Shown here piece after piece: positions 15,017 to 24,500 of a stretch of DNA of 28,190 nucleotides. The notes beneath the pieces are model-generated. The model saw nothing but the letters and a program-made list of their open reading frames with translations, was not told the DNA's origin and made no database searches. The position numbers and the translations under genes were made by a program. Origin of the DNA: an uncultured Saprospiraceae bacterium (GTDB taxonomy: Bacteria > Bacteroidota > Bacteroidia > Chitinophagales > Saprospiraceae). Numbering within the stretch: position 1 is the stretch's first letter; the number at the start of each line of letters is the position of its first letter. Location: NCBI GenBank assembly GCA_937921525.1, contig CAKZUM010000140.1, positions 1 through 28,190 of the forward strand, read 5' to 3'.

Positions 15017-18000
15017 ATGAATCAGTTACAGCAGGTATGCACTAGCATCCTAATAGGATTGCTATGTACTTTATCAACTTATCAAGCACAGGCATCACGT
15101 GTACCAACTACGGTAACGAACTTATTTAAAGTAGATAAAGCAAACATTGGTACAGGTGACTTTGTAGAAGATGCCGTATTTGTTACGATCAATAAGGAAG
15201 CCTTAGCGAAGATAAGAAGCAATAATAAGGATAACTTCACTTTAGTTATTCCTTTTGAGCAGGATACTAAACTAACGCTGAAGCTTGAAAAAAAATCATA
15301 TACCGCTACGGACTTCAAAATCACTGTAGCTGGAAATGGCGAATTAACTACTTTAGATTATAACCCAGCTATTTTTTATAGCGGTGCGATTAAGGGACAA
15401 TCCAATGCACTCGTAGCTTTAAACTTTTTTGAGGATAAAGTAACTGGAGTTCTTTCTTTTCAAGGACAAAATTATAATGTTGGTCCGTATGAAAGAGGTG
15501 GAGAAAATAGCTTTGTTATTTATAAAGAACAAAATTTGAATATTCCTAATCCTTTTGAATGTTCTACGGAAGATCCTGTAGATTTTCATATGGAACCTGT
15601 TAGTGCTTCAAGGTCTAGCCAAAATAAAAAAGTGAGGGTATATGTTGAATGTGATAACCACTTGTACAAAAACTTAGGTAGCAATTCGACAAGAGTGACA
15701 GACTTTACAACTGGGTTATTCAATATCGTTTCTACTTTATATAAAAACGAAGAGGTAGAATTAGAAATTTCTGAAATAAAGATTTGGTCAACTCCTGATC
15801 CCTACCTTAACTCTTCCGCAAAGAAAGCTAGAAATGACTTCGCAAGTAGATTGAATGGCAACTTCAATGGTGATATTGCTCATTTATTATCTAACTATAA
15901 AGTGAACGGAACACCACCCAATGGTGGATCTGCCAATATTGATGTATTATGTGATAAGAGTATTGCAGTTGCCTATACGAATGTAACAACTGCCTACCTC
16001 AACTACCCTACTTTCTCATGGACTGCTTATGCGGTGACTCACGAAATTGGGCATAATTTAGGTTCCCCTCATACCCACAGTTGTTTATGGCCTACTGGTC
16101 CAATTGATAATTGCTGGTGTCCAGAAGGTGGTTGTACACAAGGGCCAGAACCTACCTCTTCTGGTACAATGATGAGCTATTGTCACCTTGATCCGGGATG
16201 GACTAATTCTTGTTCTTTATCTAGTGACAATCCAGGTATTAGTTTTTCTGCGGGCTTTGGACAACAACCGGGAGATTTAATCAGAAATAAAATTGCGAAT
16301 GCCTCTTGTCTAAGTAATTTCATTCCAGTAGTTGTACCTTTTACAGCTACGGCCTCTGTCAGACATGAGACTTGTTTTGGAGAAAGTGATGGTAGTATTT
16401 TATTAAGTTTAGAAAACGGGACTAGTCCTTTCACCTATCAATGGAGTAACGGTTCTAGAGCTGCTAGATTAACTAGTTTAGCAGGTGGTTCTTATGCAGT
16501 AACGGTGACGGATAGAAATGGAAAAATTGCAAAATTAAGTTCGACAGTAAGAAGTGCAGATAGAATCGTAGCAGATGCTGGTCCAGACAGAACCATTGCC
16601 TGTACAAATGGATCAATTACTTTAGAAGCTAATAATCCAACTAATAAAACTGGACATTCTTATAGATGGACAAAAATTGGCGAAGTACTTAATAATTCTA
16701 CCTCTGGACATAGTATTACTGTCACTACATCAGGGACTTACGTATATACTGTTTCCAATAATAGTACGGGTTGTAAGGCAAGAGATACCGTTGTAGTAAA
16801 GCAAGATCAAGCACCTGTTTTTCAAATCAGAGGTAATAATATTAGCTGTAATACACCTTTTGCTGAGTTGAAAGTAAATACAAATTTATCCGATCTCACG
16901 TACGCATGGACTGGACCAAATGGATTTACGTCTAATCTTTCTGCTCCAAAAGTCGATCAGGCAGGTACTTACTATTTGAGTGTAAAAAATGCGAGTAACT
17001 GCGTGAGTCAAGATCAGATAGTAGTTCGTTCGGAAATTTATCAGCCTGAGGTGCAGGCTTATGGTGGTGTTATTACTTGTTCTAAATCTAGTGTAGAATT
17101 AGTAGCAACATCTAATGAACAGGTAAGCTACAAATGGACAGGACCAAATAGTTTTGTTTCTACTTTAAAAAATCCAACTACAGAAATACCAGGTATTTAT
17201 ACTTTAGAGGTCAGCTCATTGACTGGATGTACCAATACTACTACTGCCCAAGTGGGCGCAGCTACTGAGTTACCAGCTATAAGAATCGGTGGTGGTGATA
17301 TTTCTTGTAATGAATCTTTTGTCACATTGAGTGCTATTACGGATGCGAATAATGTGATGTATCAATGGAGTGGCCCTAATGGTTTCAGCAGTAACAATGG
17401 TCAAATCCAAGCTACAGAAGCTGGTACATATTCTCTTGTTATCTCTAACGGGGCTGGGTGTACTACTAGTGCAAGCTATACGGTAAATAAAGCTGGAACA
17501 CCAAATTTTGACATTCAGGCAAACCCTCTTAACTGTCAAAACAGCACGACCATTCTTAGATTAACTAACTATGATAATATCATATATTACCAGTGGAGTG
17601 GCCCCGATAACTATCAAACTAACACGCCCCAACCAACTGTAACACAAGAAGGAGTGTACACCTTGGTCGCTACAGGTACAGATGGATGTACGTCAACAAA
17701 ATCATTTACTGTAGAAAATACAATTGAAACGCCTGCTATTAATATCTCAGCAGCAGCTATCACTTGTGCTAACAATTCTACGCAACTAAATACTACTTCT
17801 AATTACCTATTTAGTCGCTATGATTGGAGCGGTCCAAATAATTTTAGTTCAGATGAATCGAATCCAGTTGTTTCCATACCAGGTACTTATACGGTAGAAG
17901 TGTATACAGCAGGAGGCTGTGTAATTAGAAGATCTCTTTTAGTAGAAGCAGATAATAATCCAGTTGCTATACTAGCTTTATCTGCAACAGATTTAAGTTG

Positions 18001-19141
18001 TGCACAAACAACGGCTCAATTAAATGTATTAACAAATCAATCAAGTGCACAGTATGTTTGGGAAGGCCCTAACAACTTCTACTCTACCGAACAGAATCCA
18101 ACTGTTACGCTTGCGGGTACATATGAATTAAATGTAATCGGAGAAAATGGTTGTACGAATAATAGTAGAATTGAAGTAATTTCCAAATCAATTGATATTA
18201 ATAATATTGAAGTGACTCAAGATGATTGTGGCCAAAAAGAAGGACATATAAAAATTGAAGTAGTAGGCCAAGAATCAGAGTACTCGGTACAATGGAATAC
18301 AGGACAAATAGGTTTTGAAATTGGCAATTTAGCGGCAGGTATTTATTCTGCAACAATTAGAGATCAGAACGGCTGTTCTATTGTTATTTCTCAAGAAATA
18401 AGATCAAATGATCCAATTCTTTTGAATCAGTTAGACGTAACAGAAATAACCTGTTCTGGAGCTGCTGATGGGCGCATCGCAGTAAGCATTGTGGGTGGCC
18501 TGGCTCCTTATCAACTATTCTGGTCTAATGGAGAAACGGGAAATACCATTCGTGACTTAGACTCGGGAACACATAGTTTAGAGGTAGTCGATGCCCGTAA
18601 TTGTGTCAAGACATTTTACTTTGATATTACAGATCCTGAGTACTTAGAAGTGACAACAGAATTAGAAGAAGGTGGTGTGGATTTTTTCGTGGAAGGTGGT
18701 AATCCTGAGTATACCTATGAGTGGAGTAATGGTTTGTCTAGTAGCAGTGAAAGAGATCTAGAAAATGGAGACTACGAAGTGACGATTTCTGATGCCTCTG
18801 GCTGTGAGGTGATCGAACAATTTACAATGGAATCATTTGACATCACAGAGTCTATCACTTCTGACGTGGTGACTATTGACGTACCTGCTACTCCAGAGCT
18901 TATGGTGAGTCCTAATCCTGCTAATACTTATTTTAATTTGAATTATGAATTTGAGGAGAATACCTTGGTCTTTATTTCTATATTTAATTCACAAGGGTAT
19001 TACTTGTATCGTACTACTATGGAGAGCAAACATATCAATGAGACGTTTAACACTACTTCTTGGGAAAATGGGACTTATTATGTCCAATTGCTATCTAAAA
19101 ATGGCTTTTTGACCGAGGAATTGAAGGTGATACATAACTAA
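15017..19141 (+). CDS. Secreted reprolysin-like metalloprotease with Ig-like and SprB repeats and T9SS sorting domain
   Basis: This 1374-aa protein has a Sec signal peptide (about 1-27, ending QAQAS) and a propeptide-like region to about 190. The metzincin catalytic domain has HEIGHNLGSPH (342-352) as zinc site, with His342/346/352 and Glu343, and a Met-turn at GTMMSYC (Met386). From about 440 there is a SprB-type repeat, then seven Ig-like repeats of about 75-80 residues. Most carry a Cys near the start, Y-x-W-(S/T)GP-N in the middle and GTY...GC near the end. About three further SprB-like repeats (about 1055-1270) follow. The C-terminal 80 residues, starting ELMVSPNPANTYF, are a type A T9SS sorting domain, so the protein should cross the outer membrane and be released or attached to the surface. 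It is a probable extracellular protease/adhesin, and its target is unknown. A strong terminator follows. Confidence 0.92.
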   Translation: MNQLQQVCTSILIGLLCTLSTYQAQASRVPTTVTNLFKVDKANIGTGDFVEDAVFVTINKEALAKIRSNNKDNFTLVIPFEQDTKLTLKLEKKSYTATDFKITVAGNGELTTLDYNPAIFYSGAIKGQSNALVALNFFEDKVTGVLSFQGQNYNVGPYERGGENSFVIYKEQNLNIPNPFECSTEDPVDFHMEPVSASRSSQNKKVRVYVECDNHLYKNLGSNSTRVTDFTTGLFNIVSTLYKNEEVELEISEIKIWSTPDPYLNSSAKKARNDFASRLNGNFNGDIAHLLSNYKVNGTPPNGGSANIDVLCDKSIAVAYTNVTTAYLNYPTFSWTAYAVTHEIGHNLGSPHTHSCLWPTGPIDNCWCPEGGCTQGPEPTSSGTMMSYCHLDPGWTNSCSLSSDNPGISFSAGFGQQPGDLIRNKIANASCLSNFIPVVVPFTATASVRHETCFGESDGSILLSLENGTSPFTYQWSNGSRAARLTSLAGGSYAVTVTDRNGKIAKLSSTVRSADRIVADAGPDRTIACTNGSITLEANNPTNKTGHSYRWTKIGEVLNNSTSGHSITVTTSGTYVYTVSNNSTGCKARDTVVVKQDQAPVFQIRGNNISCNTPFAELKVNTNLSDLTYAWTGPNGFTSNLSAPKVDQAGTYYLSVKNASNCVSQDQIVVRSEIYQPEVQAYGGVITCSKSSVELVATSNEQVSYKWTGPNSFVSTLKNPTTEIPGIYTLEVSSLTGCTNTTTAQVGAATELPAIRIGGGDISCNESFVTLSAITDANNVMYQWSGPNGFSSNNGQIQATEAGTYSLVISNGAGCTTSASYTVNKAGTPNFDIQANPLNCQNSTTILRLTNYDNIIYYQWSGPDNYQTNTPQPTVTQEGVYTLVATGTDGCTSTKSFTVENTIETPAINISAAAITCANNSTQLNTTSNYLFSRYDWSGPNNFSSDESNPVVSIPGTYTVEVYTAGGCVIRRSLLVEADNNPVAILALSATDLSCAQTTAQLNVLTNQSSAQYVWEGPNNFYSTEQNPTVTLAGTYELNVIGENGCTNNSRIEVISKSIDINNIEVTQDDCGQKEGHIKIEVVGQESEYSVQWNTGQIGFEIGNLAAGIYSATIRDQNGCSIVISQEIRSNDPILLNQLDVTEITCSGAADGRIAVSIVGGLAPYQLFWSNGETGNTIRDLDSGTHSLEVVDARNCVKTFYFDITDPEYLEVTTELEEGGVDFFVEGGNPEYTYEWSNGLSSSSERDLENGDYEVTISDASGCEVIEQFTMESFDITESITSDVVTIDVPATPELMVSPNPANTYFNLNYEFEENTLVFISIFNSQGYYLYRTTMESKHINETFNTTSWENGTYYVQLLSKNGFLTEELKVIHN

Positions 19142-19192
19142 TTTTTTTTATTTTCTCTTTTGGTGTTTTAGTAATTATATACGAACTATTTT

Positions 19193-19228
19193 AAGCGATG
19201 GGACATTTGTTCTGTCGCTTTTTTTTTG
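19193..19228 (+). terminator. Rho-independent terminator of the large protease gene
   Basis: The stem aagcgatgggaca / tgttctgtcgctt closes completely if G-U pairs are allowed, with a very short loop, and is followed by eight T residues. It lies 52 nt after the stop codon. Confidence 0.85.
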
Positions 19229-19499
19229 GTCTATACCTTAAATTTTAATTGAATTGTAAAAGAACTAGATGGAGGGAATGTTTAATTGAAGGGGAATAAT
19301 CAGATACTATATGTAGTTCAAATAATGTGCCAAATTTGCTATTTCTTGATGTCTAAATAATTGATTATTTTTTAATAAAAATTATCTTTTTTCGGAGGGA
19401 ATAATTAGAGGGAATATATATTGATTGGAGCTAACTCCTTTTATTTCTTTTGATACTGCAATATACAACGAAAGTCAAGTTATTTAATACCGTAAATTC
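19229..19499. other. Gap without a recognised gene
   Basis: AT-rich sequence between the terminator and a possible promoter. No coding frame or structured repeat stands out. Confidence 0.4.
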
Positions 19500-19507
19500 T
19501 ATTTTTG
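19500..19507 (+). promoter_or_regulatory. TAnnTTTG box upstream of the acyltransferase-like gene
   Basis: TATTTTTG matches the -7 element, but no TTTG is seen at -33. It is about 340 bp upstream of the chosen start, so a link to that gene is uncertain. Confidence 0.3.
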
Positions 19508-19568
19508 TGACATTTTTTTTTCATAAAAACTAACCAATCAAACAGTTAATTCACTAATAATCAGCTAT

Positions 19569-19805
19569 TTAAAATATTTTAAAAGTTTTATCCTCTAGTT
19601 TAGTGACTAAAACCTTAGATAAAAAAGCTATTAACCCATAGATAGGCATCCATATCAGATAGCTACAGATCCAATGGAGTAATGGCAGTAGATAGACAAT
19701 GGAATGTCGAGAAAAATACTTTTTTTTTAATATTAGAACTTTACCTTTACAGGAGCGTTTAATAATTTTCAATAAGTATAGTAGCAATACCTTGTTCTGA
19801 TCCAT
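19569..19805 (-). CDS. Possible small membrane protein (78 aa)
   Basis: A minus-strand frame from ATG 19805 encodes a basic N terminus (MDQNKVLLLYLLKIIKRSCK) and then a hydrophobic stretch of about 35 residues (HSIVYLLPLLHWICSYLIWM and on) that could form one or two membrane helices. An earlier in-frame ATG at 19850 would overlap the + strand gene. I do not recognise a family. It may be a true small gene, a fragment of a larger membrane protein, or chance. Confidence 0.3.
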   Translation of the reverse strand: MDQNKVLLLYLLKIIKRSCKGKVLILKKKYFSRHSIVYLLPLLHWICSYLIWMPIYGLIAFLSKVLVTKLEDKTFKIF

Positions 19806-19851
19806 TATGTGCCTAAAATCAACGATGAGTCCTATTATTCGAGAAGACACT

Positions 19852-21036
19852 ATGACTAGTTATTCGATAGCCAATAATTCATATCAAGTAGAATTGTATG
19901 ATACTATTGACAAAGCCGCAAATAAATGGGCACAGATAGAACCTAGAGATAATACTTTTCTACAAGTACCTTATTTCCGTTTTCTAGAAGATGCTGCCCC
20001 TACCGGAATTCGCTTCAGATATTTAGTATTTACCGATAAAGAAAAAGTAGTAGGCATTGCATACATTCAACTGGTACAGTTAAAAGTAGGGGATGCACTA
20101 ACAGATAAAGAAATACCTGCTTATCAGCAAAAAATAAATGCCGTTATTTTAAAGATGGCCAATATGAATGCGATCATATCTGGTAATTTATTACTTACTG
20201 GAGATCATGGCACCCACTTTTCATCAAGCATATCAACTACCCTAAGCCACCGATTACTACAAGAAGGTTTGGATGTTCTTAAGATAAATCTAAAGCAACA
20301 AAAGCATCCTGTTTCTTTACAAATTATAAAGGACATCGGTGATGCTAAAAAAGAAAGTTTTAAAACGGTTCTAAGTAAATCCTATAATGAATTTACTTTA
20401 CAACCCAATATGGTTTTAGATGTCCCAGAAAATTGGGAAAGTTTTGATGATTACTTGCAAGCCCTCACCTCTAAATCAAGAGTTCGAGCAAAGCGAGCGT
20501 TCAAACTAGGCAAGACGATTCGTAAAAAAGAATTTACGATTGATCTTATGAAAGCGTTTCTTCCTCAAATTGATAGCTTATACAAGGCGATTGCAGATAA
20601 TGCAGGCTTCAATGTGGTATATCTTAGTGGAGCTTATTTCTTAAATTTTAAAGAACATTTCCCCGAAAAATTCAGAGTGTTCGGCTATTTCATCGAAGAG
20701 GAGTTAATTGCATTTTATACTACTTTTCAAAACCATGAAGAATTAGAAGCTCACTTTTTAGGATTCGACTCCGATAATAATCGGAAGTACCAAGCCTATC
20801 TAAATATATTATTTGACATTATAAGACTAGGTATTACGACAAAGTCAAAACAAATAAATTTTGCAAGAACAGCATTAGAAATAAAAAGTTCTGTAGGTGC
20901 TAAACCAGTTCCTTTATATTATTTTGGTAAGCATACTAATGCCATGAAAAATCATATTTTTTCTCCAGTCTTATCTTACTTCCAACCCAAAGTTGAATGG
21001 AAACAAAGAAATCCATTTAAAAAAATTGTTGACTAA
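19852..21036 (+). CDS. GNAT-superfamily acyltransferase (BioF2/FemAB-like)
   Basis: This 394-aa soluble protein has a double-GNAT plan. The N-terminal half has VELYDTIDKAANKWAQIEPR then FLQVPYFRFLEDA and RFRYLVFTDKEKVVGIAYIQ. The C-terminal half has SRVRAKRAFKLGK, FREHF-like region, AFYTTFQNHEELEAHFLGFD and YLNILFDIIRLGI, typical of the Acetyltransf_6 (BioF2-like) group. Relatives transfer acyl or aminoacyl groups in cell-envelope or lipid modification; the acceptor here is unknown. In-frame ATGs exist at 19807 and 19825. The third (19852) is chosen because it begins 13 residues before the first conserved strand and avoids overlap with the divergent minus frame, but this is not certain. An 89-bp tandem repeat begins at its stop codon. 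Confidence 0.72.
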   Translation: MTSYSIANNSYQVELYDTIDKAANKWAQIEPRDNTFLQVPYFRFLEDAAPTGIRFRYLVFTDKEKVVGIAYIQLVQLKVGDALTDKEIPAYQQKINAVILKMANMNAIISGNLLLTGDHGTHFSSSISTTLSHRLLQEGLDVLKINLKQQKHPVSLQIIKDIGDAKKESFKTVLSKSYNEFTLQPNMVLDVPENWESFDDYLQALTSKSRVRAKRAFKLGKTIRKKEFTIDLMKAFLPQIDSLYKAIADNAGFNVVYLSGAYFLNFKEHFPEKFRVFGYFIEEELIAFYTTFQNHEELEAHFLGFDSDNNRKYQAYLNILFDIIRLGITTKSKQINFARTALEIKSSVGAKPVPLYYFGKHTNAMKNHIFSPVLSYFQPKVEWKQRNPFKKIVD

Positions 21037-21213
21037 AAACAAGTTCCCCATTTTAGGTTATCATACAAAGTAAATTAGCTACTTAACATTAAAAAAACAT
21101 CGTCATCTTCGCTTAAATTGAGTTAAAACAAGTTCTCCATTTTAGGTTATCGTACAAAGTAAATTAGTCACTTAACATTAAAAAAACATTGTCATCTTCG
21201 CTTAAATTTAAGT
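21036..21213. repeat. Tandem duplication, 89-bp unit, two copies
   Basis: Copy 1 (21036-21124) and copy 2 (21125 to about 21213) are near identical. Each begins aaaacaagtt(c/t)(c)ccatttt, contains acaaagtaaattag and cttaacattaaaaaaacat, and ends gtcatcttcgcttaaatt. They differ at only a handful of bases. The first copy starts at the stop codon of the preceding gene. Confidence 0.9.
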
Positions 21214-21300
21214 TCCTGTCTATTTCATTTTTATTAAAATCTTAAAATATCTATGTCACTTATCTAATAGTACTCTAATACTATAGTGTCTAATACCTTA

Positions 21301-21341
21301 TATTTTTGTAACTGACTTACCCTTCTCTTTACTCTCCAAGT
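21301..21341 (+). promoter_or_regulatory. TAnnTTTG promoter box and leader of the 1036-aa protease gene
   Basis: TATTTTTG (21301-21308) matches the -7 box. Shortly after it lies acttacccttctctttactc (from 21315), which resembles acttacctcctttcaactcc in the leader of the 1374-aa protease. The leader to ATG 21558 would be about 240 nt. Confidence 0.4.
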
Positions 21342-21525
21342 CATTAAAAACGTGCTACCCTTCATTTTGAGCACCCAGTTCCATTTTACCATCGTAGCTT
21401 GGAATTCCCTCCTACCCGATAATAAATTATAAACTATAGAATGTTTAGGAATGAAAAAACAATAACTATTACGCTTATTATTCTTTCATTCCTTTAGATT
21501 AGAATTACGAATTTAATTTCTATTC

Positions 21526-21544
21526 TTAATTGACGATCAATTAA
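21526..21544. promoter_or_regulatory. Perfect 8-bp inverted repeat before the start codon
   Basis: The sequence ttaattga-cga-tcaattaa ends 13 nt before ATG 21558. It could be an operator or an mRNA hairpin limiting translation. The position is suggestive only. Confidence 0.35.
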
Positions 21545-21557
21545 TCTAATCGCTCAG

Positions 21558-24500
21558 ATGACACTTAAACAAAATCTACTAGTACTTTTCGTAATTGGAA
21601 CGGTCAATTCATTGTTTGCCCAGATGTATCCAATATCGCTTGAGAACAGAATCGATAATTCGGCTAAAATTGTTTTAGCTAAAGTGATTAATCAAAATTC
21701 TTATTGGGATGCTACTGGTTCGGATATTTACACATCCTATACCTTGGAGGTTACTTGTTTTACAAAAGATCCTAGCTATCACAAATATGTGGATATAGTG
21801 CTACCTGGTGGTAGGGTCGAAGATGAGATACAAGTGATTCACCCTTCTGTTAGCCTCACAGTAGGTAAGGAGTATATGTTTGCTTTAAAGCAAACACATA
21901 ATAATAACATATTGCCTAACCACCTAGCTCGTACTGGCAACCCAATCTACGAATCTAATTCTCATAATCAAGGAATTGTTCCAATGACTAACGGGTATTA
22001 CCAAGATCATTTTAATAGTACACCCATACGTGAATCAGAGTTATTAGAATTAATAGCTGCCAGAACTAATATAACACCTAAAAAACCAGATGGCAGCACT
22101 TTTACTCCCAGAACTCAGTTTAATCCAAATGATGGAGATTTGGATAATGATGGCGTTCAAGATATTTATGATAAAAATCCTAATGACCCCAATAGTGATA
22201 GTGATGGGGATGGGATTTCTGATACACAAGAAACAAATGGAGATGGAATATATCAGCCTGACACGGATACAAATCCCCTAAGTGCCTGCGACCCAGCTAC
22301 TCATAATGGAAACTGCTTACCTGTAGATTTTGATGGAGATGGTTTTTACGGCAATTTTCCGACCAGTGCTAGTGACTATGATCCAAATGATTACAATCCA
22401 TGTATTCCCATTGCTCAAGTAACAATAACAGCTACTAAAGATACTTGGATCAACCAGCAAAGTCCTACTACTAATTATGGTCAAAGTAATTTGCTGTATT
22501 TGAATGAAACCGAATCCCAAAAGAAAAGAGCACTACTCCATTTTGATCTATCAAAATTTAGTGGCTCTGTCGTTAACAGTGCGGAACTTTTCTTCCATAT
22601 AAATAGTGCTAATTCTGGTGCTATTTTAGAGTTAAATAAAATGATGCAAGACTGGGAAGAGGGAAATCAAAATCAAAATGCTGGAACAAGTAATTGGAAT
22701 GAATCCTACCCTAATCAATCTTGGATTGGCGGTAATTATGATGCTACCCTTTTACTATCAGAGCCAGTTAATTCAATTGGATGGACATCAATAACGATAC
22801 CTTCCACTCTTATTCAAGAATGGCTAGATAACCCAGATACTAATTTTGGATTGATGTTGAGAAACAACCTACCCATTGCCAATGCCATTCTTTCGATAAG
22901 TTCTGCGGAAACTAATGTAGCTCCTTATCTCTCTCTTACCTTTGATCCTGATGGATGCACCTATAACAACTACAGAAGGGTACAAAATGTGCTAAACAGA
23001 AAAACTATTATCACTAAGAATGGTGCTGGAGAAATCACCAATACCTTTAGTGCAGGAACGATTGATGAAGACTATCAAATGATTATTGAAGGTAGTGGTT
23101 TTGGCACGACTACTGGTGTGATTGAATTTCCAAATGCAGATGTAGGTGGTTTAGGAAACATCACTATCGAATATGGAACTGATATTATTTATTGGACAGA
23201 TTCTGCTATTCGCATTAAAGTACCTAAAGAAGCAGGTACAGGTACAATGAATGTAAAAAATAGTAGCGGCAATGTTGTAGGAACTACTGATATTATAATA
23301 GATTGGTCTCTAAATCCACTCTATCATGACTATAGAGAATTTTCAGATTATACTAGGCAACGAGTAAACTTTATTGATGCCAATGATAAGGGAGGATATA
23401 CAATCAAAATTAATAATGCTTCCAGTTTATTTCAAAATACAGAAGCCTTAGATGCGTTTGAAAGGGCTTTATCCAAATGGCAATGTTCCACTGGTGTTAA
23501 TTTCGTTTTAGACCGAACTGGCACCGCTACTGATGTATTGAATGATGGAAATTGTATCGCTCAATTTACAGATCAATTGCCTCTTGGAGTATTAGCTATC
23601 ACCTCTTCCAGATATAAAGGTGCTGGAAATAGTGGCTGCAGCCAAGAACAAACACTCTGGCGATTAAAAGAATTTGATATAGAATTAGCTAGTCCTGCTT
23701 CTTTACCTAATAACTTAACTTGGAACTATAGCACCGACGAGCCAAGTATTTTTCAATTTGATTTTCAATCCATTCTAACACACGAATTGGGTCATGCACA
23801 CGGTTTAGCTCATGTGGTCAATGAGGAAAGTGTTATGCACTTTTCTATCAGCAATGGAGAAATGAGAAGAGAAATTGGAGATGGAGAATTAGCAGGTGCC
23901 GCTCATAAAATCGGTTTTAGTACAAAAGAAAATTGCGTATCTTCTTACAGTCCGATGACTGTATTTGCAGGCAATACAGATTGCGACAACACAGGTACTC
24001 CAGCTGTTATTGACAATCGGGCTAAAATAAAAATAATGATTGAAGGCTATTTTGATGAGAGTACTGGTAGAATGAATACCAGTCTATCCGATAATAATAT
24101 TATGCCTTTGATTCAACCTTTCAATGTTGCCCCATTCAACTATAATGGTTTTGAAGTGGTATCTACTATTCCTGCAAATGTAGTAGATTGGATGCTAGTT
24201 GAATTAAGAGATTCCAATGATCTTAATCAAATAATTCATCAACAGGCCGTTTTCTTAAGGAATGATGGATCGCTCATTACTTTAGACGGACAAGAAGAAA
24301 TCTTATTTAATGGGGTGGATACGGATAGCTATTATATTGCCGTACACCACTTAAATCACCTTGCAGTTCTAAGCAGTCAACCCCACCCCATAGAAAAAAC
24401 TCCTACTATTTATGATTTCACTACCGAAGCTAAGGCAGCTATGGGAACAGAACAATTACAAGTAAAAGGTAGTCATTACTTAATGACTAGTGGTGATTTT

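Noticed and set aside
22090..22281. 63-codon frame inside the Asp-rich segment of the long protease
   Set aside because: A frame-shifted reading of the Ca-binding repeats. The protease frame is intact and has domain support.
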